Shown piece after piece: positions 16,556 to 25,879 of a DNA stretch of 64,000 nt. A program made the translations under genes and the position numbers. How positions within the stretch are numbered: the first letter of the stretch is position 1; each line of letters starts with the position of its first letter. The notes beneath the pieces were generated by a model. The model saw nothing but the letters and a program-made list of their open reading frames with translations, ran no database searches and had not been told where the DNA came from. Source of the stretch: Halothece sp. PCC 7418 (GTDB taxonomy: Bacteria; Cyanobacteriota; Cyanobacteriia; Cyanobacteriales; Rubidibacteraceae); the NCBI RefSeq assembly GCF_000317635.1, contig NC_019779.1, positions 2,480,001 to 2,544,000 of the forward strand. Direction: 5' to 3'.

Positions 16556-18751
16556 GTGAGTCCTAACAATTTATTTCCAATCATCCAACCGAAAATGCTA
16601 GAGACGCTAGAAACGAATATCCAATTAAATTTGTTAGAGCGGGCGATTAATGCCAGCACAAATGGGATAATTATTACAGATGCCCAACAAGAAGACGACC
16701 CGATTATTTATGTCAATGAAGCATTTGAAAACATGACAGGGTACGCTTTTAATGAGGTGGCAGGTCACAATTGTCGCTTTTTGCATGGTCATCATTGTCA
16801 GCAAGAGGACTTAAGCAAAATTAGACAAGCCTTGCAGGAAGGGAAAGAGTGTTGTGCTGTACTTAAAAACTATCGCAAAGATGGAAGTGAGTTTTGGAAC
16901 GAACTTTATATTGCCCCTGTCCACAATGCCCAAAATCAGATCACTCATCATATTGGAGTACAAACTGATGTGACGCATCGCAAACAGGCGGAAAATATAT
17001 TGCAGGAGAGTGAAACTCAGTTTCGCCAAACTTTTGAATGCGCCCCTATTGGTATGGCTCTCGTTAGGATTGAGGGGCGGTTTTTAGATGTGAATCCAGC
17101 GTTGTGTGAGATGCTGGGCTACACCAAAACCGAATTAATGAGGCGAACCCTTCTGGAAATGAGCCATCCTGATGATTTCGCAGAAGGGAAATTTCTCTAT
17201 CGTCGCTGTTTACAAGGAGAAATTCAGACCTTTCAGCTAGAAAAACGTTATCTGACTAAAGATGGCAGTACAATCTATGCTTTAACGAGAGCGACATTAA
17301 TCCGAGATGAAAATCAGATTCCTCTCCACTATGTTGTACAAATTCTCGATTTAAGTTGCGCTTTAAGTCAACATCCCGTTCCCGAAACGACTCTAGCCAC
17401 AAAACAGGTGACTCCTGCCAAAGCATTACCCAATTACTTTCACTATGATGGTTTGACGGGATTGCCTACTCGCATTCTCTTTGAGGAGTATTTGGAAGAA
17501 GCCCTCTGGCATCAACCACAGCAGGGTGCAGTCTTTTTTCTGGACTTAGATCGCTTTCAAATTATTAATGAAAGTTTTGGACATGGTGCGGGCGATCAAT
17601 TATTAATAGCAATTAGTGATCGCCTAGAAGAATTGTTGCAAAAAGATGATTTCATGGCGCGATCGGGAGGCGACGAATTTGCTATTTTTGTTAAGGATGT
17701 GAACACCTTATCACAAGCGAGACAAATTGCTAAAACTCTGCAAGAAAAGTTAACTTCTCCCTTCACGATTAATACGTCCGAAGGCAAAATTACGACCAGT
17801 GATCACTTTATCACGACAACGATTGGTCTTACCCTTACAAGCGGTCATTACAGTCAAGAAAAAGGGCGTAACCTCTTGCAAAATGCAGAAATTGCTCTAG
17901 GACGAGCTAAGAAAAAAGGAAAAGCAACGGTTGAAGTCTTTGACCAGACTCTTGGTGAAAAGGTTTGGCGACAATCTCGTTTAGAAACGGATTTGAAAAA
18001 AGCCATTTCCCGACAAGAATTATACGTGCAATATCAACCGATTATGAATCTTGTGACGGGGCGACTGGATGGGTTTGAAGCGTTAGTGCGTTGGCAACAT
18101 CCAGAGTTAGGCTTTGTTTCTCCAGGAGAGTTTATTCCCATTGCGGAAGAAACAGGGTTAGTGATTCCCATTGGTTACTGGGTTTTAGATCAAGCCTGTC
18201 AGCAATTACAAGAATGGCAGCAGCGTTTCCCTGAGTGTCAAGATTTAACGATCAGTGTCAACTTATCAGGGCTACAAATTAAAGATCCAGGATTAGTACA
18301 AAAAGTAAAAGGGATTTTAGAAAAAACGGGTTTAGTAGGGAATCAGCTTAAGTTAGAGTTAACGGAAACGGCTTTAATTGAAAATGTGGATTTAGCAAGT
18401 CAACAATTGCAACAACTGAAAAGGCTTAAGATTCAGTTGAGTATTGATGATTTTGGGACGGGTTACTCGTCTCTCAGTTATCTCCAACAGTTTCCTGTGG
18501 ATGTGTTGAAAATTGATCGGTCTTTTGTTTCAGCAATGACACCCGATAATCATAACTTGAAAATTGTGCAAGCTGTGATTTCTCTGGCTCATGCTTTAGA
18601 TTTAGAAGTGATTGGGGAAGGAGTAGAAACGGGGTATCAAAAAGACCAATTAAAGTCTTTAGGTTGCGAATATGGACAGGGTTATTATTATGCCAAGCCT
18701 TTGGGGGCAGTGCAAGCGACGCAAGTCGTTCAAGAAGACGTTGGTCAATAG
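16556..18751 (+). CDS. LOV-PAS-GGDEF-EAL protein, probable blue-light c-di-GMP enzyme
   Basis: The 731-residue protein has four domains. Residues about 25-143 form a LOV-type PAS: GHNCRFLHG holds the adduct cysteine Cys73 in the NCRFL context, and GVQTDVT holds the conserved flip Gln136. A second PAS covers about 150-270. The GGDEF domain has an intact active site (SGGDEF, 371-375) and the EAL domain has E508-A-L with GFEALVRWQHPE, ELTETALIE and DDFGTGYSS intact. It could both make and degrade c-di-GMP. GTG start with AGGAGA. Its TAG stop lies within the first bases of a 90-bp repeat element, so the natural C-terminus may have been altered. No neighbouring partner is evident. Confidence 0.93.
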   Translation: MSPNNLFPIIQPKMLETLETNIQLNLLERAINASTNGIIITDAQQEDDPIIYVNEAFENMTGYAFNEVAGHNCRFLHGHHCQQEDLSKIRQALQEGKECCAVLKNYRKDGSEFWNELYIAPVHNAQNQITHHIGVQTDVTHRKQAENILQESETQFRQTFECAPIGMALVRIEGRFLDVNPALCEMLGYTKTELMRRTLLEMSHPDDFAEGKFLYRRCLQGEIQTFQLEKRYLTKDGSTIYALTRATLIRDENQIPLHYVVQILDLSCALSQHPVPETTLATKQVTPAKALPNYFHYDGLTGLPTRILFEEYLEEALWHQPQQGAVFFLDLDRFQIINESFGHGAGDQLLIAISDRLEELLQKDDFMARSGGDEFAIFVKDVNTLSQARQIAKTLQEKLTSPFTINTSEGKITTSDHFITTTIGLTLTSGHYSQEKGRNLLQNAEIALGRAKKKGKATVEVFDQTLGEKVWRQSRLETDLKKAISRQELYVQYQPIMNLVTGRLDGFEALVRWQHPELGFVSPGEFIPIAEETGLVIPIGYWVLDQACQQLQEWQQRFPECQDLTISVNLSGLQIKDPGLVQKVKGILEKTGLVGNQLKLELTETALIENVDLASQQLQQLKRLKIQLSIDDFGTGYSSLSYLQQFPVDVLKIDRSFVSAMTPDNHNLKIVQAVISLAHALDLEVIGEGVETGYQKDQLKSLGCEYGQGYYYAKPLGAVQATQVVQEDVGQ

Positions 18752-18837
18752 AGCTACGCGCTGGGCAAAGGGGAAAGGTGATTGATGACTTGGTTTTGGG
18801 ATTTCGATCTGTCAAACACCTGAATGGCTAGTGCTAT
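18748..18837 (+). mobile_element. 90-bp repeat element B, copy 1
   Basis: ATAGAGCTACGCGCTGGG at the left and GGCTAGTGCTAT at the right are imperfect inverted termini. It matches the 90-bp element at 47221-47310 without gaps, with about ten substitutions by eye, including the shared core GATGACTTGGTTTTGGGAT and CGATCTGTCAAACACCT. The upstream gene's stop codon (18749-18751) is inside its left end. Confidence 0.75.
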
Positions 18838-18870
18838 ATCAGCGCGTGGATGCGACTAGGAATTGATGAG

Positions 18871-19458
18871 TCATGGTTTCCAAAAGTCACTGATAGTGTA
18901 GCCGAATTCTGCTAGCATTTCTCGGAATAAGGGGAGACTTAAGCCAATGACGTTACTGTGACAGCCTTCAAGTTTATCGACAAACAGCCCCCCTCGACCT
19001 TCAAGGGCAAATCCACCAGCACAGTGAAGAGGTTCCCCTGTGGCAACATAATCGGTAATGGCGCGATCGCTGATCCAACTGAGATGGACGTTGGTTAAGC
19101 CGTAGCGAACTGAGATTTTATCTTGTTTTTGGTCGATGAGAGTATGACCTGTGTAAAGTTCTCCTGTCTTTCCCCGCATTTTTTGCCACAGCGCGATCGC
19201 GAGAGTCTCATTTTCTGGTTTACCATAAATTTCCCCATCCACTACCAGCACGGAATCACAGCCTAAAATCAAGCTGTCTTGATACTGTTGAGCAACCATC
19301 TTCGCTTTCGCGGTGGCAAGTTCAGTGACTAATTGACTGGGTTCTGTCACTTGCACTTGTGATTCATCAAAGCCACTTTTGCAAACTACTGGCTCAACAC
19401 CAGCACGACGAAGAAGGCGTAAACGGGCGGGGGAAGCGGATGCAAGAACCAACTGCAT
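18871..19458 (-). CDS. maf: Maf family nucleotide pyrophosphatase
   Basis: The 195-residue protein starts with [18 protein letters not shown], the SASPRR-type substrate loop of Maf. It also carries the [17 protein letters not shown] and [12 protein letters not shown] motifs. Maf proteins hydrolyse nucleoside triphosphates (dTTP/UTP or modified bases) to monophosphates and have been linked to septum control; the exact substrate cannot be assigned here. The usual first Arg of the loop is Ala (SPAR). It is 8 bp behind the PsbP-like gene on the same strand, so the two are probably cotranscribed. Confidence 0.92.
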   Translation of the reverse strand: MQLVLASASPARLRLLRRAGVEPVVCKSGFDESQVQVTEPSQLVTELATAKAKMVAQQYQDSLILGCDSVLVVDGEIYGKPENETLAIALWQKMRGKTGELYTGHTLIDQKQDKISVRYGLTNVHLSWISDRAITDYVATGEPLHCAGGFALEGRGGLFVDKLEGCHSNVIGLSLPLFREMLAEFGYTISDFWKP

Positions 19459-19466
19459 AGTTTGAT

Positions 19467-20015
19467 TTAATACACTTCAAAGGAATCAGCGATCGCGTTA
19501 AACCTTTCAGAAAGGCTTTCCCAACGATTTTGCGGGGTAGAAACGCTTAAGGTAAAGAGTTTACCGCGACTGACGGCGACACTTGCTACATTATGTCGTT
19601 GTCGTTGGTCTGGGAAGGTTACTTGATATTCTAAAAGATAGTAGGTTTGTCCGTCTTTCTCTAATTCATCAGCGCGAAGCAGTTCCCCTTTGCGGTCAGA
19701 ATTCGGGGGCGCGATCGTATTTTTGAGGCGTTGACCGACATCTGATGGTGTTCCCAAATCTTGCAGTTTTCTGTCTTCCCCAACTTGATTAATGACAACA
19801 CTGACATTTTCTGATTGTTCCACTAAATCCCTAAAGACAACATCAACACCTGCGGTGTTATTATCCACTTTCACTTCTTGCCAACCGTTGGGATAAAGAA
19901 ACTGATAGCCTTCAGTGCTGTTTGTATAGCCTTGTAGTCCACCTGTGGCACTACTACAACCAAAGAGGGTAAGATTAGCAATTAAAAAAATAAGGGCAAG
20001 GGTTGCTCTGAACAT
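19467..20015 (-). CDS. PsbP-like lipoprotein of photosystem II (CyanoP)
   Basis: The 182-residue protein has a lipoprotein signal peptide ([13 protein letters not shown], lipobox LFGC, Cys20), then a PsbP domain ([39 protein letters not shown]). CyanoP is lumenal, anchored by its lipid, and associates with early photosystem II assembly intermediates. The length is typical. Start ATG. It precedes maf by 8 bp. Confidence 0.9.
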   Translation of the reverse strand: MFRATLALIFLIANLTLFGCSSATGGLQGYTNSTEGYQFLYPNGWQEVKVDNNTAGVDVVFRDLVEQSENVSVVINQVGEDRKLQDLGTPSDVGQRLKNTIAPPNSDRKGELLRADELEKDGQTYYLLEYQVTFPDQRQRHNVASVAVSRGKLFTLSVSTPQNRWESLSERFNAIADSFEVY

Positions 20016-20066
20016 GATGCTAGACTTGGTTTTCCGATCAAATGTATTCTCCCACGTTTCGGCGAT

Positions 20067-20567
20067 TTACCGAAACTCGTTTTGGCAAGTGGCTAACATT
20101 CGTTGATCATTAGGACTGATTTCTTCTAAGGGATGATAGCCTTTGAGGGTGACGGGGAGGGAGGTTTGTCCATTGCGACCCGCGAGAGGGGAAACTGCTT
20201 CCAGCGCGATCGCGTAAGGATATCGGGTGTTTTCATAAGGATGATCAACCGTCATCGCTAATTCATTCCCTTTCATTTCTCCTTGAAAGCAGCTAAATTC
20301 GGAATGAGGCATATACAACGCCCCCACCAGTTGTCCGTCCTTCACTTCAAAAACGATGTATTCTTGACCAATTTGGTTCGGTTGTGGGGATTGTCCATAA
20401 AGGTAAGTGCCATTGGGAAGATCCCTCATCTGATTTTTCTCTTTTGTTTCCCTCTGTTCTTCTGCTGAGAGAGGGTTAATGGGAACACTTGCCATCACCA
20501 ACATCACCAGTGCTGCCATGACGATTTGCACTGATTGAAACCATTGTAATAAGGAAGTGATATTCAT
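20067..20567 (-). CDS. Exported protein of unknown function
   Basis: I do not recognise the family with certainty. From ATG 20567 the product has 166 residues. It has a hydrophobic signal segment (IVMAALVMLVMASVPINPLSA), a charged linker, then a domain containing LPNGTYLYGQSPQPNQIG, EYIVFEVKDGQLVGALYMP and a C-terminal QRMLATC. Two conserved-looking cysteines (SCFQ and ATCQ) could form a disulfide in the periplasm or lumen. A TTG at 20600 also keeps the frame but is less likely. It is 51 bp upstream of the CyanoP gene on the same strand, possibly in one transcript. Confidence 0.75.
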   Translation of the reverse strand: MNITSLLQWFQSVQIVMAALVMLVMASVPINPLSAEEQRETKEKNQMRDLPNGTYLYGQSPQPNQIGQEYIVFEVKDGQLVGALYMPHSEFSCFQGEMKGNELAMTVDHPYENTRYPYAIALEAVSPLAGRNGQTSLPVTLKGYHPLEEISPNDQRMLATCQNEFR

Positions 20568-20835
20568 CAATAATTTATTCCTGACTGATTTTTGTGCCAA
20601 AACAAGATCATTTTGATTGGGCTTGTTTGTTGAATGAAAATTATTTTAGTTATTATTACTACCATTATCGCAAATAAAGATTGCGAGTGCGGTCATTCAT
20701 AAGTATGAATACCAGCACTAGCTTGAGCGGGTTAAAGAAAATTTACATTTTGTTGCAAAACTTATCATGAAGGGACTTGACAAAAGTCCTCACTTTTCCT
20801 GTACAAGAAAAATCTACAAAAATTGACAATACATC

Positions 20836-21474
20836 TCATAAGTTTGAGGAGTTTTTTTGAAAAATCGTGAGTCCCACTGAAGCTAGTAACCAATGATGAT
20901 CGATCGAGGAAAACCCAATTTCGCGACCCATTTTTTCCCGTTGAGAAAAACTATAGAGACGAATTTTCCCAGTTTCAAGACCGAGTTCAATTTGATCTTC
21001 CTCGCCTTTCCAAACAAAATCCACTAAATAATATTTTCCTTGAGGCTTGAGGGTGCGATAAACTTCCGATAAGACTTTTTTGGGGTCTGGATAATGCAAA
21101 AAACTGATGGTATTAAAAACCGCATCAAATTGAGCAGTTGCTGTGGGTAAATTAGCTGCGTCCCCTTGAATATAAATCAGACGAGGGGCATAACGGCGAG
21201 ATTTTTTTCTGGCTTGACGTAACATTTCAGGAGAGAAATCTAATCCCACCCCAGATAACTCGGGAAAAGATTTTGCGAGTCGTTGTAATAAACGTCCTGT
21301 TCCACATCCTAAATCTAAAACGTAAGGTTTTTCAGGTAATTCTAGATAGTCTAATACTCTCAGATGTAGTGCTTGATAAAAAACAGAAGGGAAAAGCAAG
21401 TCGTAAAATGGGGCCCACAGGTTAAAGAGTTGTGTTTTTTGTTCCCGTTCTTTTTCACTACTTTGTAAGCTCAT
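20836..21474 (-). CDS. Class I SAM-dependent methyltransferase
   Basis: This 212-residue protein has motif I in VLDLGCGTGRLLQRLA (near residue 52), then GVGLDFSPEMLRQAR, QGDAANLPTATAQFDAVFN and a UbiE/Methyltransf_11-like core. The substrate is not evident. Its start overlaps the upstream WecG-type glycosyltransferase gene by 17 bp, so the two are translationally coupled and probably act on the same surface glycan or lipid. The preceding P-type ATPase is only 4 bp from the glycosyltransferase. Confidence 0.88.
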   Translation of the reverse strand: MSLQSSEKEREQKTQLFNLWAPFYDLLFPSVFYQALHLRVLDYLELPEKPYVLDLGCGTGRLLQRLAKSFPELSGVGLDFSPEMLRQARKKSRRYAPRLIYIQGDAANLPTATAQFDAVFNTISFLHYPDPKKVLSEVYRTLKPQGKYYLVDFVWKGEEDQIELGLETGKIRLYSFSQREKMGREIGFSSIDHHWLLASVGLTIFQKNSSNL

Positions 21475-22264
21475 TGTTTGAAGAATTTTCTGGTTTTAAT
21501 CCCAGTAAAAAAAGTGTCCAATATTGAATGAACTGCAACGTAAATAAAATTAAAAAGGCTGGATTATTGATCAGATACCGTCGCCAAAGTCGTCTCGGTT
21601 CTGTTGCTAAACGATATAACCATTCTAATCCTAATTTCATTAACCAACGAGGGGCTTCGGCAGTTTGTTGACTGTGAAAGGCAAATGCAGCACCGACACC
21701 AATCATCACGCCCTGAATGTTTCCCACTTGTTGCGCCATCCAGACTTCTTGTTTCGGACAACCTAAAGCAACAAAAACGATCGCGCTTCCTGAATCATTA
21801 ATCTGTTTAATCTCCTCTTCTGTTTCCTCGGGGGAGAGAGGGCGAAAGGGGGGAGAATGAGACCCAGCAATTATCAGATTAGGATACCATTGCTTCAAAT
21901 TATCTTTCAGTTTAGCAAGGACATCAGACGTTGAGCCATAGAGATAGATCGGGATTTTTTCTTTTGCAGCGCGATCGCAGCAGGCTAACATCAAATCAGG
22001 ACCATACACGCGCTGTTGTCCTTTTACACCTAATAATCGCAATCCCCAAACTAAAGGCATTCCATCAGGTGTTACTAACGCTGCATCATTGACAACGGTT
22101 TGATAGTGTTTTTGCCAGAAAGCGGTCATCACCACATGAACATTTGCAGGAATGACATAACAACTGCGTTTTTGTTTTGCCCATGCCATAATCTGGTCAC
22201 AAGCGTCAGTGTAACTGGTGGCGTGGATCTGGCTGTTAATAATCCGTCGGCTCAACTGTCCCAT
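21458..22264 (-). CDS. WecG/TagA/CpsF family glycosyltransferase (GT26)
   Basis: The 268-residue protein carries the family motifs VTPDGMPLVWGLRLLG, YLYGSTSDVL and FVALGCPKQEVWM, and a C-terminal amphipathic/hydrophobic stretch (ILFTLQFIQYWTLFLLGL) for membrane attachment. Relatives add ManNAcA or ManNAc to lipid-linked sugars, or act in capsule synthesis. The acceptor here is unknown. It overlaps the downstream methyltransferase gene by 17 bp and follows the copper ATPase by 4 bp. Confidence 0.9.
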   Translation of the reverse strand: MGQLSRRIINSQIHATSYTDACDQIMAWAKQKRSCYVIPANVHVVMTAFWQKHYQTVVNDAALVTPDGMPLVWGLRLLGVKGQQRVYGPDLMLACCDRAAKEKIPIYLYGSTSDVLAKLKDNLKQWYPNLIIAGSHSPPFRPLSPEETEEEIKQINDSGSAIVFVALGCPKQEVWMAQQVGNIQGVMIGVGAAFAFHSQQTAEAPRWLMKLGLEWLYRLATEPRRLWRRYLINNPAFLILFTLQFIQYWTLFLLGLKPENSSNNELTK

Positions 22265-22268
22265 TAAC

Positions 22269-24581
22269 CTAGATTTCCTGTTGTTTAAGGAGGACAGAAT
22301 TAGTAACTACAATTACTGAGCTTAACGCCATAAAGCCAGCAGCGATCGCGGGACTGAGTAAAATGTCATATTTCGGTAATAAAACCCCTGCTGCAAGAGG
22401 AATCGTAATCACGTTATATCCCAAAGCCCAGAAGAGATTTTGACGGATTTTATTGAGAGTGGCGAGACTTAAACGCACTGCGGTGATGACATCCCCCACG
22501 CGATCGCGCATGAGAACAATAGAAGCCGTTTCTAGAGCGACTTCTGTTCCTTGGGCGATGGCGATTCCCACATCCGCTTGGGCAAGGGCGGGGGCATCAT
22601 TAATCCCGTCACCGACCATTCCCACTTTATAGCCTTTTTCTTGTAGAGACTTGATCACTTGTGCTTTTTCTTCAGGATGGACTTCAGCAAAGACGTGATC
22701 CGAGGACAGATTTAACTGTTGCGCGATCGCGCTGCCCACGCGCTGATTATCCCCCGTTAATAATATTACCTGAAAGCCCATTTTTTGCAGCTTGGAGACG
22801 GTTGCCACCGCATCAGGACGTAAACAATCCTTCAGAGCCATCAGTCCTGCCAGTGCGCCATTAATTGCCACATAGACCACTGTTTTTCCTGCTGCTTCTA
22901 ATTGTTGGGCTTGTTGCGCGATCGCGCTGGGAATTTTAATGTCTTGACTGTGCAACCACTTTTCATTCCCCACTGCGATTTGTTGTTGTTCAACAGTTGC
23001 GACCACACCTGATCCCGCCTTGGTTTGAGACTCACTCACAGGTAATCGAGAAATCCCTTTGTCTTGGGCTGCATTAACAATCGCACTCGCTAAAGGATGA
23101 TTGGTTCCGGCTTCTGCGGAAGCTGCAAACTGTAACAACGTTTCTTCTTCAATATCAGGGGTTGCAACCCCAAAATAATCCGTGACTTTCGGTTGTCCTT
23201 CCGTTAAAGTTCCCGTTTTATCAAACACCAAAGTATCTAAACGATGGACATTTTCTAAAACATCGCCTCCTTTCAACAATAAGCCTTGTTTCGCCCCAAT
23301 CCCCGTTCCGACTAAAATGGCAGTGGGAGTCGCTAAGCCTAACGCACAAGGACAAGCAATGACTAACACCGCAATCATTAGCTTGAGACTGAGTAACAAA
23401 GGACTGGTTTCAGCCGTGACATCTATCCAGACATTTGTTCCGATAAAATACCAAAAGAGAAAGGTTAATGTAGCAACCGCCATCACCCCATAAGCGAAGT
23501 ATCCTGCAACTTGATCCGCTAATTTCTGGACGGGCGCTTTACGCATTTGGGCATTTTCCACCGAAGCAATAATCTTTGCTAACGTTGTGTCTTTCCCGAC
23601 TTGTGTTGCTTGCAGCGTAATCACACCTGTTAAATTAAGCGTACCTGCTTTGACAACATCTGCTTCTGTTTTGGCGACGGGAACCGATTCACCCGTTAAC
23701 ATTGACTCATCAATGGTCGTTTCTCCCGTTACAATTTCTCCATCAACGGGAATTTTCTCCCCAGGTAACACCCGCAGCCATTGACCCCCTTGCACCGTTG
23801 TCACCGGAACTTCCATGCTTTTCTCATTTTCATTTGAGGTATTTTTGACTAAACGAGCCGTTTGCGGTTTCAGGGAAATCAGTGCAGATAGTGCAGCCCC
23901 TGCTTCTCCTCGCGCTCGTTGTTCTAAAGTGCGCCCCAGGAGAATAAACCCCAGAAGCATCACAGGTTCATCAAAAAAACATTCCCAACCCAGTTGGGGG
24001 AAAACAAGTGCGGTACAACTGGCAATATAAGCACTCAGCGTTCCCAATGCAATTAAACTATTCATATTGGGAACCCGACTCCATAAGCCCTTCGCCCCAT
24101 CAATAATAATTTCTCGCCCAGGGAATAAGAGTGCGAGGGTCGCTAGTCCCCAATGAAACCAAATATTGCTCAAAAAGGGAACATGGAAGCCTGTGAAGTG
24201 TTTCAGGTGCCCCAGAGCCGATAAAATAATTAAAACCGCAGCGATCGCGAGTTTTTGCAAGTTTTCTCGATCCGCTTGTTGGCGTTTTTCTTCATAGGTT
24301 TGGGCTGTATTCTCCTCATCTGTATCGTGGCGTTGCGAGGGAAAGCCTTTTGCTGTTAGTTGTGCTGCGATCTCATCAGGGTTAACTTGTTCAGGTTCAT
24401 ATTGAACCACGGCGGTTGCAGTAACGAGGTTCACTTGCGCTGCAATGACCCCATCTCGTTGTTCAATTTGACGTTCCACCGCACTCACACAGCCTGCACA
24501 TTTCATCCCATTGACATCAAGGGTAATGGTTTCTGGGCTGTTTTGTGAAAGCTGACGATTCGGTTTTGAAGAAACTTGCAT
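22269..24581 (-). CDS. Cu(I)-type P1B ATPase
   Basis: The 770-residue heavy-metal ATPase has an N-terminal HMA domain (GMKCAGC, Cys28 and Cys31), the TGES actuator loop (LTGESVP) and the CPC metal motif in VIACPCALGLATP. The phosphorylation site is DKTGTLTEG, and it also has HP in NHPLASA, TGDN and GDGINDAPAL. YN in GYNVITIP and MALSS near the C-terminus are the copper(I) signature of helices 7-8. Cyanobacteria have two such pumps, CtaA (plasma membrane) and PacS (thylakoid), which supply plastocyanin; I cannot tell which this is. It is not near a copper chaperone. Its frame is complete. Confidence 0.93.
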   Translation of the reverse strand: MQVSSKPNRQLSQNSPETITLDVNGMKCAGCVSAVERQIEQRDGVIAAQVNLVTATAVVQYEPEQVNPDEIAAQLTAKGFPSQRHDTDEENTAQTYEEKRQQADRENLQKLAIAAVLIILSALGHLKHFTGFHVPFLSNIWFHWGLATLALLFPGREIIIDGAKGLWSRVPNMNSLIALGTLSAYIASCTALVFPQLGWECFFDEPVMLLGFILLGRTLEQRARGEAGAALSALISLKPQTARLVKNTSNENEKSMEVPVTTVQGGQWLRVLPGEKIPVDGEIVTGETTIDESMLTGESVPVAKTEADVVKAGTLNLTGVITLQATQVGKDTTLAKIIASVENAQMRKAPVQKLADQVAGYFAYGVMAVATLTFLFWYFIGTNVWIDVTAETSPLLLSLKLMIAVLVIACPCALGLATPTAILVGTGIGAKQGLLLKGGDVLENVHRLDTLVFDKTGTLTEGQPKVTDYFGVATPDIEEETLLQFAASAEAGTNHPLASAIVNAAQDKGISRLPVSESQTKAGSGVVATVEQQQIAVGNEKWLHSQDIKIPSAIAQQAQQLEAAGKTVVYVAINGALAGLMALKDCLRPDAVATVSKLQKMGFQVILLTGDNQRVGSAIAQQLNLSSDHVFAEVHPEEKAQVIKSLQEKGYKVGMVGDGINDAPALAQADVGIAIAQGTEVALETASIVLMRDRVGDVITAVRLSLATLNKIRQNLFWALGYNVITIPLAAGVLLPKYDILLSPAIAAGFMALSSVIVVTNSVLLKQQEI

Positions 24582-24813
24582 AGGTGTTATTGATCAAAAT
24601 AAGCCAATCAGTACCAGTTTTCTATTTTGACAAACTCGGCATCAGATGAACCATCCAGAATTAAGAATTGTCAACCATCGTCGAAATTAGTTATTTGTTC
24701 TTGGTTCATTATTACTTGGTAGCAAAAATTGATCGAGTTGAATCACCTCTCCCATCAGAAATAGGCTTGAGAAGATTACTTTTTGTTAAGCTGAAAGCGG
24801 GAAATTATTCATT

Positions 24814-24984
24814 ATGGCATCAAAAATGAAAAAGATTATCTGCTGCTTAACTAAACCATTGCGTCTTGCTGCTGGCTTAGTCTTTCTTCTCTTAGGAACA
24901 ATTCCTACCGTTTTAGTTCCTGGAATTGGTCTATTTCTGGGCTTACCGTTTCTCTTAATCGGTGGCGCGTTAGTCTGCTGTTAA
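24814..24984 (+). CDS. Small hydrophobic protein, 56 residues
   Basis: An ATG at 24814 opens a 56-codon frame to TAA 24984. The product has a short basic N-terminus (MASKMKKIICCLTKPLR) and one long Gly/Leu-rich hydrophobic stretch, roughly residues 18-54, with a PG turn that may make it two helices. It ends in CC. Composition and the following terminator support a real gene. No named family recognised. Confidence 0.5.
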   Translation: MASKMKKIICCLTKPLRLAAGLVFLLLGTIPTVLVPGIGLFLGLPFLLIGGALVCC

Positions 24985-24999
24985 AAACTTAACTCATCT

Positions 25000-25040
25000 C
25001 ACTCTGAGAGAGAATTTAACCTTCTTTCTCAGAGTTTTTC
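25000..25040. terminator. Terminator between convergent genes
   Basis: ACTCTGAGA pairs with TCTCAGAGT around a GAGAATTTAACCTTCT loop, followed by TTTTT on the plus strand. It ends the small hydrophobic protein gene and lies just past the stop of the minus-strand pentapeptide gene. Confidence 0.8.
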
Positions 25041-25046
25041 CCATTT

Positions 25047-25817
25047 CTAGAAGAAGAAACGCATCAGCAGAGATCCAACCGTTGTAAACAGGCGATTGAG
25101 ACCGCCACCACCACCGTTACTGTCTCGCGGTTGACTAGCAATTTCCACAGCTTTCATAAATTGTTGCGAGGCTTGAACGCCAATTTCATTTTCTTGTTGT
25201 GTAAACAATTCCAGTGCAATTTCTGCATCTTGGGTTGCGCCAACTTGATCTCCTAGACGATAACGAGCAACCCCTCTTCCCAAGTAGGCTGCTGCATATT
25301 CAGGATCGAGACGAATAGCAAGATTACAGTATTCTAAAGCAGCTTCATAGTTTCCCGCCTCGGCTTCTGCTGCAGCGAGTTTATAAAATTGTTTCGCAGA
25401 ACTGGCTGAGGTCGGAACACCGATCGCGCCCCGAATATAAGCAGTTTCCAACGTTGTATTTTCCAATTGGGCGTTATTGAGATAAGCCTTTCGCAGATCG
25501 GTTTGATTGAGAATTGCACCTGTTAAATTCGCCCCAGTTAAGTTCGCCCCATGTAAAGACGCTCCCGTCAGGTTCGCCCCCCTTAAGTCAGCCCCCGTTA
25601 AATTCGCTCGACTCAGGTTTGCATTTGTCAAGTTCGCCCCTTGCAGTTGTGCTCCTGCTAACTCAGCCCTCACTAACCCCGCGTTAACCAAGTTACAATG
25701 TTGGCAAGTTTGGGTAGAGAGCAATTGATTCAGATCCGTAAGATTTTCTGCAAGTGCAACGGAGGGAGAAAGAAGCACTGTCAGGAAAGTAGCAGTGGTA
25801 GCGGTACGCAAAGACAT
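25047..25817 (-). CDS. Exported pentapeptide-repeat protein with TPR motifs
   Basis: The 256-residue protein begins with a signal peptide (TATFLTVLLSPSVALA). Next comes a CQHC motif, then about 15 A(N/D)L-type pentapeptide repeats (ANLTGADLRGANLTGAS and on, residues about 45-130) forming a right-handed beta helix, and then two TPR units (about 143-215). The C-terminus is Gly-rich and ends in LLMRFFF, an outer-membrane-like final Phe, though no barrel is evident. The localisation is probably periplasmic or lumenal. Function unknown; TPR and pentapeptide scaffolds usually bind proteins. Confidence 0.85.
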   Translation of the reverse strand: MSLRTATTATFLTVLLSPSVALAENLTDLNQLLSTQTCQHCNLVNAGLVRAELAGAQLQGANLTNANLSRANLTGADLRGANLTGASLHGANLTGANLTGAILNQTDLRKAYLNNAQLENTTLETAYIRGAIGVPTSASSAKQFYKLAAAEAEAGNYEAALEYCNLAIRLDPEYAAAYLGRGVARYRLGDQVGATQDAEIALELFTQQENEIGVQASQQFMKAVEIASQPRDSNGGGGGLNRLFTTVGSLLMRFFF

Positions 25818-25879
25818 AAGATTTATTAAGTTGTGTTGACATCTGAAAGAGGGAAGTTATCTTCCCCCATGAGTTTTTC

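Noticed and set aside
18474-18815. Minus-strand frame of about 113 codons opposite the end of the EAL gene
   Set aside because: It is antisense to a well-supported EAL domain and runs into repeat element B; no known domain.
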